Shown here piece after piece: positions 27,125 through 36,257 of a stretch of 48,817 nt of DNA; the stretch's first letter is position 1, and every line of letters starts with the position of its first letter. The stretch is taken from the NCBI RefSeq assembly GCF_017676365.1, contig NZ_JADKMA010000030.1, positions 1 to 48,817 on the forward strand, given 5' to 3'. The DNA comes from Streptomyces oryzae. Lineage in GTDB: Bacteria; Actinomycetota; Actinomycetes; Streptomycetales; Streptomycetaceae. The notes under the pieces were generated by a model. It was given only the letters and a program-made list of their open reading frames with translations, made no database searches and was not told where the DNA came from. The position numbers and the translations under genes are program-made.

Positions 27125-27940
27125 ATGGCCGTGATCGTCCCTCCGGAGAAGACCGCCGTGGCGGAAGCACCGCGGCGTACCGCACGCCGCTTCCGACGAC
27201 GACCGCTCGCTCTCAACGCCCTCGCGCTGGTGGCCGGTCTCCTTCTCTGGGCGGTCGTGGCCGCGCTCGGCCTGGTGGAGAACCTGCCGACACCGCTCGC
27301 CGTGGCGCGGAAGGCCGGCGACATGATCGCCGACGGCACCCTGGCAACCGACACGCTCGCCAGCCTGCGCCGGGTCTTCCTCGGTTACGCCGCCGGCGTG
27401 GTCGTGGCCGTGCCCGTGGGCTTCCTGATGGGCTGGTACCCGACCGTGCGAGCCGTGGTCGAGCCCTACATCCAGTTCTTCCGCACCATCCCGCCGCTCG
27501 CGCTCATCCCGCTCACGGTCGTACTGCTCGGCATCGGCGAGGTCCCGAAGATCGCTGTGATCTACCTCGCCTCCTTCATGGCCTGCGTCGTCTCCGCCTT
27601 CCAGGGCGTGGTCGACGTGGACCGCACCCTCATCAACGCCGCCCGGGTGCTGGGCGCCTCCGACCGCGTCATCTTCACCAAGGTGGTCATCCCGGCCTCC
27701 ACCCCGTTCATCCTCGTCGGCATGCGCATCGGACTCGGCGCCTCCTGGGCCACCGTGGTCGCGGCCGAACTCATCGGCGCCCAGGAGGGGCTGGGCTACC
27801 GGATGCAGAAGGCGTCCACCTGGTTCGAAATGGACACGGTCTTCGTGTCCCTGATCACCATCGGCGTGCTCGGCCTGCTCATGGACCGGCTGCTGCTGCT
27901 CGCCGAACGACGGCTCACCGGCTGGCAGGAGCGACGATGA
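27125..27940 (+). CDS. ABC transporter permease (SsuC/TauC-like)
   Basis: A 271-aa inner-membrane protein with about six hydrophobic segments and the permease EAA-type loop ([20 protein letters not shown]). It belongs to the nitrate/sulfonate/taurine group (BPD_transp_1). ATG at 27125 is preferred, because GAGG lies 6 nt upstream. A frame from ATG at 27095 would overlap the ROK gene and lacks a ribosome binding site. The N-terminal ~30 residues are basic and cytoplasmic. It overlaps the ATPase gene by 4 bp (ATGA). With a sulfatase nearby, sulfonates or sulfate esters are reasonable cargo. Confidence 0.86.
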   Translation: MAVIVPPEKTAVAEAPRRTARRFRRRPLALNALALVAGLLLWAVVAALGLVENLPTPLAVARKAGDMIADGTLATDTLASLRRVFLGYAAGVVVAVPVGFLMGWYPTVRAVVEPYIQFFRTIPPLALIPLTVVLLGIGEVPKIAVIYLASFMACVVSAFQGVVDVDRTLINAARVLGASDRVIFTKVVIPASTPFILVGMRIGLGASWATVVAAELIGAQEGLGYRMQKASTWFEMDTVFVSLITIGVLGLLMDRLLLLAERRLTGWQERR

Positions 27941-28716
27941 ACAGCAAGATCAGCTTCCAGGATGTCGTGAAGACCTTCCCACTCAAGGGCGCCGAGTTCA
28001 CCGCTCTGGACCGGGTGTCCCTGGAAGTCGCCGACCAGGAGTTCGTGACCGTCGTCGGCCCCTCGGGCTGCGGCAAGAGCACATTGTTGAGCATGGCCGC
28101 CGGCCTCCAGGACCCCACCTGTGGCCGGGTACTGGTGGACGGCACTCCGGTGACGGGACCCGGGCCCGACCGGGGAGTGATCTTCCAGCAGTACGCGCTC
28201 TTCCCCTGGCTGACCGTACGGCAGAACGTCGAGTTCGGTCTCAAACTCGCCGCCGTCCCCACCCAGGAGCGACGCCACCGAGCGGACCAGGCCATCGGCC
28301 TGGTCGGGCTGGACGACTTCGCGGACGCGCTGCCCAAGGCACTGTCGGGCGGCATGAAACAGCGCTGCGCCATCGCCCGCGCCTACGCGGTGGACCCGCA
28401 AGTCCTGCTCATGGACGAACCGTTCGGCGCGCTGGACGCCCTCACCCGCGTGCAGTTGCAGGATCAGCTCCTTGCGACCTGGAGCCGGGAGAAGCGCACC
28501 GTGCTGTTCATCACCCATGACGTCGACGAGGCCGTCTACCTGGCCAGCCGCGTGGTGGTCATGGCCGCCAGGCCCGGCCGCATCCACCGCATCATCGACG
28601 TGGACCTGCCCTACCCCCGTACGGAGGAGATCCGGCTCTCCGCGGACTTCCGGCAGATCCGCAACACGGTATGGACCGCTGTCTACCACCAGGAACACGC
28701 CGCTCCAGCTGCCTAG
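27937..28716 (+). CDS. ABC transporter ATP-binding protein (SsuB/TauB-like)
   Basis: A 259-aa ATPase with Walker [11 protein letters not shown]-loop FQQYALFPW, signature LSGGMKQR, Walker [13 protein letters not shown] and the switch His in [10 protein letters not shown]. The set is complete, so it should be active. The GMKQR variant and overall length fit the nitrate/sulfonate/taurine subfamily. It partners the permease encoded immediately upstream (ATGA overlap) and the lipoprotein encoded 146 bp downstream. Confidence 0.9.
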   Translation: MNSKISFQDVVKTFPLKGAEFTALDRVSLEVADQEFVTVVGPSGCGKSTLLSMAAGLQDPTCGRVLVDGTPVTGPGPDRGVIFQQYALFPWLTVRQNVEFGLKLAAVPTQERRHRADQAIGLVGLDDFADALPKALSGGMKQRCAIARAYAVDPQVLLMDEPFGALDALTRVQLQDQLLATWSREKRTVLFITHDVDEAVYLASRVVVMAARPGRIHRIIDVDLPYPRTEEIRLSADFRQIRNTVWTAVYHQEHAAPAA

Positions 28717-28862
28717 CACTTCGCCTCGGGCGCCTATGGTGCGAGCACGTCGCGGCTGGTCGCGCCCGCGCGGCGGAGCATCCGCACAACAGCCATGGCC
28801 CCGCGGCCCTTGGGGCGCGAACTCTTCCCTCCGCTCTCCCTCCCTGAGAGGACACCTCCGCC

Positions 28863-29846
28863 ATGCCCGGAAGCACCCTCCGCCGCACTCTGCCGGCACT
28901 CTTCTCCGTCACGCTCCTCACCCTCGCCATGAACGCGTGCTCCACCAGCGCCTCCCGGGACGACAACACCGTCAACTTCGGCTACATAGACGACTACAAC
29001 GGCGCCAGCCTGCTGGCCATCGCCCAGCAGCAGGGGCTGTGGAAGAAGCAGGGCCTCACCGCGAAAGTGAAGGTGTTCAACAACGGGCCGGTGCAGATCC
29101 AGGCGCTGGGCTCGGGCGACCTCGACTACGGCTACATCGGCCCCGGCGCGATGTGGCTGCCCGCCTCGGGCAAGGCGAAGGTCATCTCGGTCAACACCTT
29201 CACCTACGCCGACCGTGTCATCGGCCAGCCGGGCATCAAGACGATGAAGGACCTCAAGGGCAAGCGGGTCGGCGTACCCGAGGGCACCTCCGGAGACATG
29301 ATCCTCAACATCGCGCTGGAAAAGGCCGGGATGACCACCAAGGACATCCAGAAGGTCGCCATGGACCCGTCCACCGTCGTGTCCTCCTTCACCTCCGGAA
29401 AGATCGACGGCGCAGGCATCTTCTACCCCTCCATCGACACCATCAAGAAGAAGGTCCCGAAGATGGAGGAGGTGGCAAGCACCAAGGACACCGGGGACAC
29501 CTTCCCCACCGCATTCGTCGCCGGGAACAAGGTGCCGGAGAAGAAGAACACCAAGGTGATCAAGGTATTGCAGCAGGCCAACGACTGGCGCAAAAAGCAC
29601 CCCGAGGAGTCCATCGCCCTCACCGCCAAGATGCTGCACGTCAGCAAGGCACAGGCCAAGGCCGACGCCTCACACGTCGTGACTCTCTCCACCGACGACC
29701 TGGCGGCGAAGACCAAGAGCGGCGAGCTGGACCGCTCGCTGAAGAAGCTCGGGGACTTCTTCGTCCGCAACAAGCAGCTGGAGAAGAACCCCGACCCGTC
29801 CGACTACTACACCGGCGACCTCTATCAGAAGGTGCACGACGGCTAG
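28863..29846 (+). CDS. ABC substrate-binding lipoprotein (SsuA/NMT1-like)
   Basis: A 327-aa exported binding protein with the signal RRTLPALFSVTLLTLAMNAC, where Cys (about residue 22) is the probable lipidation site although MNAC is a loose lipobox. The mature part has NFGYIDDYNGASLLAIAQQQ, DLDYGYIGPGAMW and the hinge region GKRVGVPEGTSGDMILNIAL, typical of periplasmic type II binding proteins for sulfonates, taurine or thiamine precursors. The C-terminus is rich in Lys and Asp. GAGAGGA lies a few bases before the ATG. It completes the importer; the ligand is not readable from sequence. Confidence 0.88.
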   Translation: MPGSTLRRTLPALFSVTLLTLAMNACSTSASRDDNTVNFGYIDDYNGASLLAIAQQQGLWKKQGLTAKVKVFNNGPVQIQALGSGDLDYGYIGPGAMWLPASGKAKVISVNTFTYADRVIGQPGIKTMKDLKGKRVGVPEGTSGDMILNIALEKAGMTTKDIQKVAMDPSTVVSSFTSGKIDGAGIFYPSIDTIKKKVPKMEEVASTKDTGDTFPTAFVAGNKVPEKKNTKVIKVLQQANDWRKKHPEESIALTAKMLHVSKAQAKADASHVVTLSTDDLAAKTKSGELDRSLKKLGDFFVRNKQLEKNPDPSDYYTGDLYQKVHDG

Positions 29847-30379
29847 TCCACACGACGGACAGCCCGCGCCGCCACGCCGCCCGGCGTCACCGGCCCTTCC
29901 CCGTACGGGAACACCACCGTCTGCGTGCGGTCTCGCTGTTGGCCACGGTGGCTGTGGCGCAGGCGGCGTCCTGGATGCGCAGGTCCTCGACGTATTAATT
30001 CCGCGTCGTTGACGGAAAAGGTCAAGATCCTTCATGCTGCACGCAGGCTCCGCAACGGCCGCCCTGACCGCGACCGCTGCGGATGCGACCGTGGGGGATG
30101 CAAGGGGAGTTGGTTCTTGAGCTGTTGCGCGACGGCAGCAGGCTGAGCCAGGGGCGCGAACTCAGCCCACACAGATCGGCCCAGAGGCTCAGCCGGAGAT
30201 GACGTCCGATGACGTCCGCCGCTGACGGTGCGTCCGGGCGACCTTCAGCTCCGTGAAGCGCGGGGCCATGACGCAACCGCGCGCACCCCGGTGGGTGGCT
30301 GTCCGACCCCACACCGTCAAGGCCCACGAGGCGGTTCGCAACGCGACCAACCGTGGCCGTGAGAGAAAGGGAAGTGCGC
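29847..30379. other. Intergenic region with one promoter
   Basis: About 530 bp. Apart from the shared-motif promoter at 29999-30038 I see no gene. It leaves an untranslated leader of about 335 nt before the second GH39-like gene, unless a second promoter exists. Confidence 0.45.
29999..30038 (+). promoter_or_regulatory. Shared-motif promoter, second GH39-like gene
   Basis: TTCCG (29999-30003), N5, TTGACG (30009-30014), 18 bp, CATGCT (30033-30038), then GCACGCAGGC. Here the dyad is perfect: TTCCG, 9 bp, CGGAA. Together with the copies at 21443 and 25817 it defines a small regulon. Confidence 0.65.
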
Positions 30380-31675
30380 ATGGGGAAAGGCTTCGGCGAA
30401 AACCCCGCAGGAACTGCCGAGCGGCCTGCGTTGTCGCGTCGGCGGATGCTCGGCATGTCCGGGGTCGCCGGGCTGGCGGCGTGGGGCGCCGTGGGATGCA
30501 GTGCGGACGACTCCGGATCAGGCAGGAGCAAGGATGCGGGGACCGGCGAGCAGGGCAACGGGAGCAAGGAACCAGGGAAAGGCGAAGAAGGCTCCCACAT
30601 CACCGCACCGCCCCCTGTGGGTATCCTCGGGGCGAACTTCAACGGCGACCCGGCCAAGGTGGAATTCGCCGAGCTGGAGGACATCTCGGCCACTTGGCTG
30701 CGCGGGTTCTTCCCCATGCGCGACGCCGATGAGGGCGCCGTCTCCGAAAAGCCGCAGATCAAAAAGCTCCTGGAAGCCGGGGAGCGTGGATTCGGCACGG
30801 TGCTGTCGCTGAAGTTCCCGTACAACGAGCAGGCGATCCCCACCCCGGGCACCGATGCCTGGAAGACCGCGATCGAGCGCGTAAAAAAGGTGCTGCCGAC
30901 CATCATGGACAGGATCGACATCCTGGTGATCGGAAACGAACCGTTCCTGGAAACCCGGAAGGACCAGCGCGACCGCCGCCTCAACCTCTTCTACGAGAAG
31001 ATCGCCGAATACATCATCGCCTACCGTGCCGAGCACTCCGCGCGCAAGACCAAGCTCTACATGGGGGCGCTCAACCACCTCGACTGGGACAACGGGCAGA
31101 CAGGTGCCACCAAGCGCTGGATGACGTTCGTGAAGAAGACCAAGGACATCGAGGGAGTGGACATCCACCCGCATGTGACGTCCCTGGCGGGCGCCCAGAA
31201 GTACCTCGACTACATTCTCCCTCGCATGCGTCCCGAGCAGAAATTCCTGGCCACCGAGTTCTCCCTGGTCCTGCTCTGGAAGGAGCACCAGACAGACCCG
31301 GTTTCCGCCCGATTTGCAGAGAAATACCAGGATGCCCAGGGGAAACAGGTATGGGAGGTGCTCCGCGAAGCCACCGAACAGCCCTTCACTCAGCAGAAGT
31401 GGGACGATTTTCTTTCCATGACCCCCTGGTTCGCCAACAATAAAACATACCTCCAGGATCAGCTCGAGCAGTTCCGCAAGACCGAAAGGCTCGCGGTGGC
31501 CACCTACGGAGTGAGCCAGGACGAGGCCATGGCGACGAACTTCACCGCGAGAAAAAACCCGTGGATGCTCAACAGCCTGTACTGTCCGTATACCGTCCGG
31601 CAGAGCAAGGACGGTCTGCCCGGACGGAACCGCGTGTGGATCGACCAGTTCCGAGCGCTGCAGAAGACCAACTGA
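30380..31675 (+). CDS. Second GH39-like / clan GH-A Tat lipoprotein
   Basis: A 431-aa exported protein. The signal ALSRRRMLGMSGVAGLAAWG with lipobox GAVGC is twin-arginine and lipidated, followed by a Gly/Glu/Lys-rich linker. The barrel carries VIGNEPFLE (Asn-Glu acid/base) and, later, FLATEFSLVL (likely nucleophile Glu). GVDIHPHVTSL lies between them. It is shorter than the GH39-like protein at 19104 and lacks its beta-rich second half. ATG at 30380 is chosen, with GGGA about 7 nt upstream and the twin-Arg at a normal distance. Codon choice near 31300-31460 is slightly less GC-rich than in its neighbours. It is probably cell-surface bound; the substrate is unknown. Confidence 0.75.
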   Translation: MGKGFGENPAGTAERPALSRRRMLGMSGVAGLAAWGAVGCSADDSGSGRSKDAGTGEQGNGSKEPGKGEEGSHITAPPPVGILGANFNGDPAKVEFAELEDISATWLRGFFPMRDADEGAVSEKPQIKKLLEAGERGFGTVLSLKFPYNEQAIPTPGTDAWKTAIERVKKVLPTIMDRIDILVIGNEPFLETRKDQRDRRLNLFYEKIAEYIIAYRAEHSARKTKLYMGALNHLDWDNGQTGATKRWMTFVKKTKDIEGVDIHPHVTSLAGAQKYLDYILPRMRPEQKFLATEFSLVLLWKEHQTDPVSARFAEKYQDAQGKQVWEVLREATEQPFTQQKWDDFLSMTPWFANNKTYLQDQLEQFRKTERLAVATYGVSQDEAMATNFTARKNPWMLNSLYCPYTVRQSKDGLPGRNRVWIDQFRALQKTN

Positions 31676-31679
31676 GGGA

Positions 31680-31703
31680 CCGGGCGACGGTGGGGTCGTC
31701 CGG
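31680..31703. terminator. Hairpin just after the GH39-like gene
   Basis: Arms CCGGGCGA and TCGTCCGG (7 of 8 pairs plus a G-U type match) with an 8-nt loop, directly after the stop at 31675. Confidence 0.45.
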
Positions 31704-31770
31704 TCGGGCCGGATAGCCCGATGCCAATTCATTCAGCCCCGGCCAGGGGCCCGGACAGCGGCCGGCCGGT

Positions 31771-31797
31771 CCTCACCGGCCGACGGCGCCGGTGAGG
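31771..31797. terminator. Strong hairpin, 10-bp perfect arms
   Basis: CCTCACCGGC and GCCGGTGAGG with a 7-nt loop. Probably the main terminator at the end of the sulfate/glycan locus. Confidence 0.6.
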
Positions 31798-32054
31798 AGC
31801 GTCACCCCCGCCGGGCACCGTGACCATTGACGCCGGGGCGGTCGTCGGCTTGGCTGCGGCCACCGACTCGTCTTCCAGCCCCGCAAACGATCGCTGGTGC
31901 CCGGGAGCAGAGCGGGGCGTGAGGCGCAGGGTGCATGTCCATCTCATATGCGATGCGCTGAGCGAGTACTGCGCGGTCACCGTCTCTGCGAGGACCCGGT
32001 CGCAGGGGAGGAGTTCGAGCGGCTTCTCAGGGCAGCTAGGCCGTTTCTTGAGGA
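31798..32054. other. Spacer before the IS5 relic, nothing recognised
   Basis: About 260 bp without a supportable gene. The GGCCGTTTCTTGAGGATC sequence near 32039-32056 looks like an IS end next to the transposase stop. Confidence 0.35.
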
Positions 32055-32600
32055 TCACGTTGCTGACCAGGTGAAGATGGCGGCGATGTGGAGTCCTGCA
32101 AGGTGGGCAGTGGCGGTCTTGTCGTATCGGGTGGCCGGGCCGCGCCACTGCTTGCGCTTGTTGATGCAGCGCTCGACGGTGTTGCGCTGCTTGTAGGTCT
32201 CGCGGTCAACGGTCGGCGGACGGCCGCCTCGCCTGCCCAGCCGTTTGCGGTTCGCGGCCTGGTCGGCCGGCTGTGGGACCACTGCCCGGACCCGGCGACG
32301 ACGTAGCTGGCTGCGGATGCCCCGGGACGAGTACGCCTTGTTGGCCAGGACCACCACCTCTGGTCTCGTCCGGGGCTGTCGACCGGCCGGGGTACCCGGA
32401 TGTGTGCCATGACCTGCTCGAATGCCGGGGCGTCACCGGCCTGGCCGGTTGTGAGGACGAAGGCCAGGGGGCGGCAGTGACTGTCGGCAGCCACGTGGAT
32501 CTTGCAGGTCAGTCCACCGCGGGAGCGTCCAAGGGCATGGTCGTGCGGCTCCCGGCCGGGGCCCCTTGTCACGGGCCCCGGCCGCGTGCAGGTGAGCGCG
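32055..32600 (-). pseudogene. IS5-family transposase relic (frameshifted, truncated)
   Basis: Two minus-strand frames join into the C-terminal half of an IS5/ISL2-type transposase. HALGRSRGGLTCKIHVAADS and then FVLTTGQAGDAPAFEQVMAH (about 32410-32560) are followed, after a shift near 32380, by VVVLANKAYSSRGIRSQLRR, then RNTVERCINKRKQWRGPATR, ending at 32055. The catalytic Asp/Glu neighbourhood is there, but the N-terminus is missing because the neighbouring DoxX gene begins 45 bp away. A programmed frameshift is possible in IS5 elements, but the missing N-terminus shows the copy is dead. Confidence 0.78.
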
Positions 32601-32645
32601 CACACCTTCCGGTGATCCTGTTGCGGCCCGCCGGCTGGTGACGGG

Positions 32646-33041
32646 TCAGCTCAACGGGAGGGTGGCCTGTGGCCGAGGGTCGATTGCGCATGTGCCGAAT
32701 CGGGCCCATGCCACGAACGCTGAGAGGGCACCGAAGAGGAGCGTCTGCGGGACGACGGCGTAGGCGCCGATCGCGAGGTTGGCGACGGTCGCCCCGACCA
32801 TGGTGAGTGTCAGACCGCTCGCAGCGAGCGGAGTGAGCCGCGGGAGCACGCGCGTGGCCGCCGGGAGGATGAGTCCCAGGGCGCCGAGCACTTCCGCGAC
32901 CCCGGCGACCCGGAACAGGGCGGTTGGGATGCCCTCACCCATGGCCTCCAGGTCAGCGGCGCTGCCGACGATCTTGAGCCCACCAGCAGCCAGGAACACC
33001 AGGGCCAGCAGCGCTGAAATGATCCACACGGTGATTCTCAT
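32646..33041 (-). CDS. DoxX-family membrane protein
   Basis: A 131-aa protein with four hydrophobic helices. It starts MRITVWIISALLALVFLAAG, then GLKIVG, with the typical RVAGVAEVLGALGLILP segment of the DoxX-like family. AAGGA lies 6 nt before the ATG. It overlaps the upstream reductase gene by 4 bp (ATGA) and is the last gene of a TetR-controlled operon. Function in this family is poorly known; thiol and oxidative stress roles have been proposed for some members. Confidence 0.82.
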   Translation of the reverse strand: MRITVWIISALLALVFLAAGGLKIVGSAADLEAMGEGIPTALFRVAGVAEVLGALGLILPAATRVLPRLTPLAASGLTLTMVGATVANLAIGAYAVVPQTLLFGALSAFVAWARFGTCAIDPRPQATLPLS

Positions 33042-33628
33042 TTGCTGTCCTTCTTCTGCGCCTGGGGACGGTGTATGGCGTAGGTGGCGTGGACCATGCC
33101 GCTGGTGCCGGCGTTCGTCGCCACCAGCGAGAGCTGGAGATCGTGGTCGAGGTGGCCGAAGAGGGGTAGTCCGTTCCCGATCAGGACTGGCGCCCATCCG
33201 ACGCTGATCTCGTCGATGAGGTCGGCACGCAGGAACTCCTGGATGACCTTCCCGCCATCGACGTAGACCTGTTGTGCCCCCGATTCAGCCAGCGCGCGTT
33301 GGGCACCGTCGAGGCTGCGCACGATCGTGATGCGGTCGTCGCCGGGCTCCAGCGTTGTGGACATGACGATGACCTTCTTGTCGGCATATGGCCAGCCGTC
33401 GAAGGTGAGGACCTTCTCGTAGGTGCCGCGTCCCATCACCAGGTGGTCGATGCTCGGGAAGAACGTGTCCCACCCCGCGACTTCGGTGCTACTGGTGACG
33501 GTTGCGTGCTGTGGTCCGGGCAGGGGGTCGGTGAGCCAGTCGATTTCTCCGTCGGGACGGGCGATGAAGCCGTCAAGACTTGCGCCGATGAAGACTCGGC
33601 CGGTCCAGTTGCGTCTTTGATGGGTCAT
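33038..33628 (-). CDS. RibD C-terminal / dihydrofolate-reductase-like protein
   Basis: A 196-aa protein of the RibD-C family: FIGASLDGFIARPDGEIDWL, then HLVMGRGTYEKVLTFDGWPY, then QVYVDGGKVIQEFLRADLID. It is probably NADPH-dependent, with unknown substrate. ATG at 33628 is preferred to 33634: GGAG is 8 nt away, and the start overlaps the TetR stop as ATGA. It lies between tetR-like and doxX-like genes, all coupled. Confidence 0.83.
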   Translation of the reverse strand: MTHQRRNWTGRVFIGASLDGFIARPDGEIDWLTDPLPGPQHATVTSSTEVAGWDTFFPSIDHLVMGRGTYEKVLTFDGWPYADKKVIVMSTTLEPGDDRITIVRSLDGAQRALAESGAQQVYVDGGKVIQEFLRADLIDEISVGWAPVLIGNGLPLFGHLDHDLQLSLVATNAGTSGMVHATYAIHRPQAQKKDSK

Positions 33629-34173
33629 GTCCATATCTCCAGCAGGTCATCGAGAACTTGTGTCGGTCCAGGGCCGGCAGGCTCCGTGGCACGGCGCAGC
33701 ATCGCCCCGTTGAGGGCGTCGAAGAGGAGGGACGCACCCTTGTTCGCGTCACCGTCCCGGGACAGCTTCATCCGGCCCAGGAGTGCGGCCAGGTAGCTGA
33801 TCTCCTTCGCCCAGCCCTCAGCAAGCAGCGCGCGCAGCTCGTCGTCGATCAGGTCGTCGAGAAGGTTGACCAATCCCTGAGCGACGCCCTGGGAGCTGCC
33901 GGTGGCGAAGCGGCGTTCGACCCATGCGCGCAACTCCATTTCCGGAGAGCTCGCCCCCAGCGGGGCGTCCGGAATGGTGTCGATCCAACGGCGACTCAGC
34001 GCTACCAGTATCCCTTGACGAGACCCGAACCGCTTGAGCAACCCCGCAGGGCTCAGGCCGGCGGCCGGTGCAATCTCGGCAAGTGTCCAAGGCTCCAGTG
34101 ACCGCCGCTGCCCCAGTGCGCTGCCGATGCGCTCCAGGAGTACCGACTGCTCGTCTCGTCGTGGTCTCGCCAT
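33625..34173 (-). CDS. TetR-family repressor
   Basis: A 182-aa protein with an N-terminal helix-turn-helix (WTLAEIAPAAGLSPAGLLKR, then FGSRQGILVALSRRW) and an all-helical ligand domain. It is the first gene of a three-gene operon, coupled by ATGA to the reductase gene. A perfect palindrome sits 4-26 bp before the ATG, so autorepression is very likely and the reductase and DoxX proteins are its targets. The ligand is unknown. Confidence 0.87.
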   Translation of the reverse strand: MARPRRDEQSVLLERIGSALGQRRSLEPWTLAEIAPAAGLSPAGLLKRFGSRQGILVALSRRWIDTIPDAPLGASSPEMELRAWVERRFATGSSQGVAQGLVNLLDDLIDDELRALLAEGWAKEISYLAALLGRMKLSRDGDANKGASLLFDALNGAMLRRATEPAGPGPTQVLDDLLEIWT

Positions 34174-34177
34174 GCAG

Positions 34178-34199
34178 TTAGTAAATCACGGTTTACTAA
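34178..34199 (-). promoter_or_regulatory. TetR operator
   Basis: Perfect palindrome TTAGTAAA, 6 bp (TCACGG), TTTACTAA, immediately upstream of the TetR ATG at 34173. The AT-rich arms stand out in this DNA. Size and position are typical of autorepressing TetR proteins. Confidence 0.82.
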
Positions 34200-34956
34200 T
34201 CTTCGCACTCCAGCTCACCGCAGAGTTGTCTCGAAAGGGCGAGACCTCCTGCGCCACGCCGAAACGCCCCACTGCCCATCGACGGGGCGTCGCCGTCTGA
34301 GCGAGTACTGCAAGACGCAACCGATCGCGCATGCCGTACCTGAGATGGGCACTGCCCCGGCTCGCGCATCGAGGTGGGCGAAGACCGGTGGCGCAAGCAC
34401 GGTGCCGCCGTCCTGCCCGACCGCTCGCCGGCCCCGCACTGATCAAGGCTGCGGCCGCTGGGCCGAGTTCGCCGCCGTCGCAGGAATCTGGGGGGGGGAA
34501 CTGGTCGCCGACACCCCGCTCGGGCCGACCAAGCGCAAAGCGGCTCTCGGTGAGGCGCTGCGGGTTCGCCCGCATGGTGCGGCTGGAGTGGATCCGGCCC
34601 CCGCTCGTTCGAGCTCGCTTCGGCACCTCCCGGGCCGGGGCCGTCGACGTCGCGCGCTGCCGGACCACCGATGTCGACGCCCTGCCCACCGCCCACACCG
34701 AAGCCGACTGCGAGCAGCTGCGCACCGTCGCCAAGAGCCGGTGCTCCCCGCTTGCCGCTCTGCAACCTGCACCGGTCCGAACAGCGCGGCCGGCTACGGC
34801 GACCTTTCGCCCGCCGCGGCCGAACGGGCCGAGCTGTGGCGCGGCAGCGTACCGGAGGGCCGGGCCGATCAGGCCGTTTCGTCCGGATCACCGTTCGGGA
34901 CCAAAGGCGGCGCACTCCGCTGTGCGGGAGACACCCCTGCGTGAGACGGTCCTTTG
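34200..34956. other. Eroded region with unplaced coding-like fragments
   Basis: About 750 bp. Plus-strand frames carry protein-like pieces in different frames, such as WAEFAAVAGIWGGELVADTP, FARMVRLEWIRPPLVRARFG and VDALPTAHTEADCEQLRTVA, in an order suggesting one decayed gene with frameshifts near 34550 and 34740. I do not recognise the family. A run of nine G lies at about 34490. Confidence 0.35.
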
Positions 34957-35625
34957 ATGGGTTTCGATCTGGCCGGTGTGTTCACGCTGGATGCTGAGGT
35001 GTTCGCGCTGTTCGACGTGGTGATCCCCGGAGGTTCGGGCCATGCCCTGCAAACGCGCGGGAGTGGCCTGCCGGACGGGTGGCTGTTGCCTGACCCGTGG
35101 GAGCTGGAGTACGGGACCGGCGGCCGCCTCGCGGTGGACGAAGCCGCGCTGCAACCCGCTGACCCGGACGCCTGGCGCGTGGCTGCCGCCGTGCCGGGCG
35201 AGGCCGACCCGCTGGACGCCTTCGACGCGTCGGACCACCGCCTCGGGTCGTTCCTCAGCCTGGCCGCGCCCGTTCTGCTCGTCAGCGACAGCACCTTCGG
35301 TGGTGTGCTCGGTCACGAACACGCCGCCCTCTTCGTGAACGGCGAACTGCTCACCGCCCGCGGTGTCGACCACCACGCGCGGGTGGCCTTCCGGTGGGAA
35401 GACGGGGCGTTCAGCACCGTGCGGCACGGGGGGATCTCGCCCGTCGCCGAGTGTGCCGCGGTGCTCGACGGCAGGTTCCGGGGGCGGTGTCTCTTCGACG
35501 GGTACCTTCCCCGCGAAGCTCATCGGGAGGGCTCCGCCTGCCGCCAGGCGTGGTCCGGCACCGCCCCGCGGGTCGATGCTGTCTGGCACCGCCACTTTCC
35601 AGGCCTGCTCCACCACCGGAGCTGA
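34957..35625 (+). CDS. Hypothetical protein
   Basis: A 222-aa protein beginning MGFDLAGVFTLDAEVFALFD. No signal peptide, membrane segment or recognised motif. Hydrophobic strands alternate with Asp/Glu-rich turns (GSFLSLAAPVLLVSDSTFGG, HEHAALFVNGELLTARGVD). Codon bias is strongly coding through the whole frame. ATG at 34957 is used; TTG at 34954 is adjacent. The ribosome binding site is weak. It lies in a run of small orphan proteins, some immunity-like, but I have no evidence for its role. Confidence 0.6.
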   Translation: MGFDLAGVFTLDAEVFALFDVVIPGGSGHALQTRGSGLPDGWLLPDPWELEYGTGGRLAVDEAALQPADPDAWRVAAAVPGEADPLDAFDASDHRLGSFLSLAAPVLLVSDSTFGGVLGHEHAALFVNGELLTARGVDHHARVAFRWEDGAFSTVRHGGISPVAECAAVLDGRFRGRCLFDGYLPREAHREGSACRQAWSGTAPRVDAVWHRHFPGLLHHRS

Positions 35626-36257
35626 GCCCCCGGGGAGTGCACCGGTTCCCTCCTTTTCCCGGCTTCGTCGACGCCCGGGAAATGGGGTGTGTTGACGTCA
35701 GCGGAGCTGAGACAATCGGGGCCGTCTTCGGGACCCAGAAGTGGGAGTGAGTTGATGTCTGCTGTTGAGGCCGCTGCCGTGTGCAGCGCGCGCCGGAACA
35801 TCCTCACGGCGGGTCCGGGTCTGACCTGACGTTCATCCCCGGCGTGTGAGCACGCCTTCGGGCTCTGTCGCGAAGCCGGCCTGGTCCCGACCCGCATCGT
35901 GCGAGCCGAACACGGCTCGGACTCGTGCGAAGCAGTCACCGACGCCGACATCCTCACTGCGGAGATTGCTGGTGCCGCCGATGAGAGGGATCCGCTTGCC
36001 GCCGCCATGCTCGGACGGCTGGGCCGCCGTGTGCCCTGCCACCACCTGTCACGTACCGGTGCTGCACGCGGTACTTGGACGAGTACTACGCACCGCTTAC
36101 CCAGCGCATGCCCGAGCGGATTCACAACGGCCCCGGTATGGCGGAGGCCCTGGCCGCACACCGGGCCGACCGACATCGATATGCGATGCGAACACGGCAG
36201 CGACGACAACGACGCCGCCCACCTCCTCAACCCCACGACACCACAAAGAACGGAACC
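35626..36257. other. Relic region before the GNAT gene
   Basis: About 630 bp. Two protein-like pieces in different frames occur in order: HAFGLCREAGLVPTRIVRAE with SCEAVTDADILTAEIAGAAD (about 35850-35990), and YLDEYYAPLTQRMPERIHNG with PGMAEALAAHRADRHRY (about 36073-36185). They look like remains of one or two genes, family unknown. No intact gene is supported. Confidence 0.4.
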
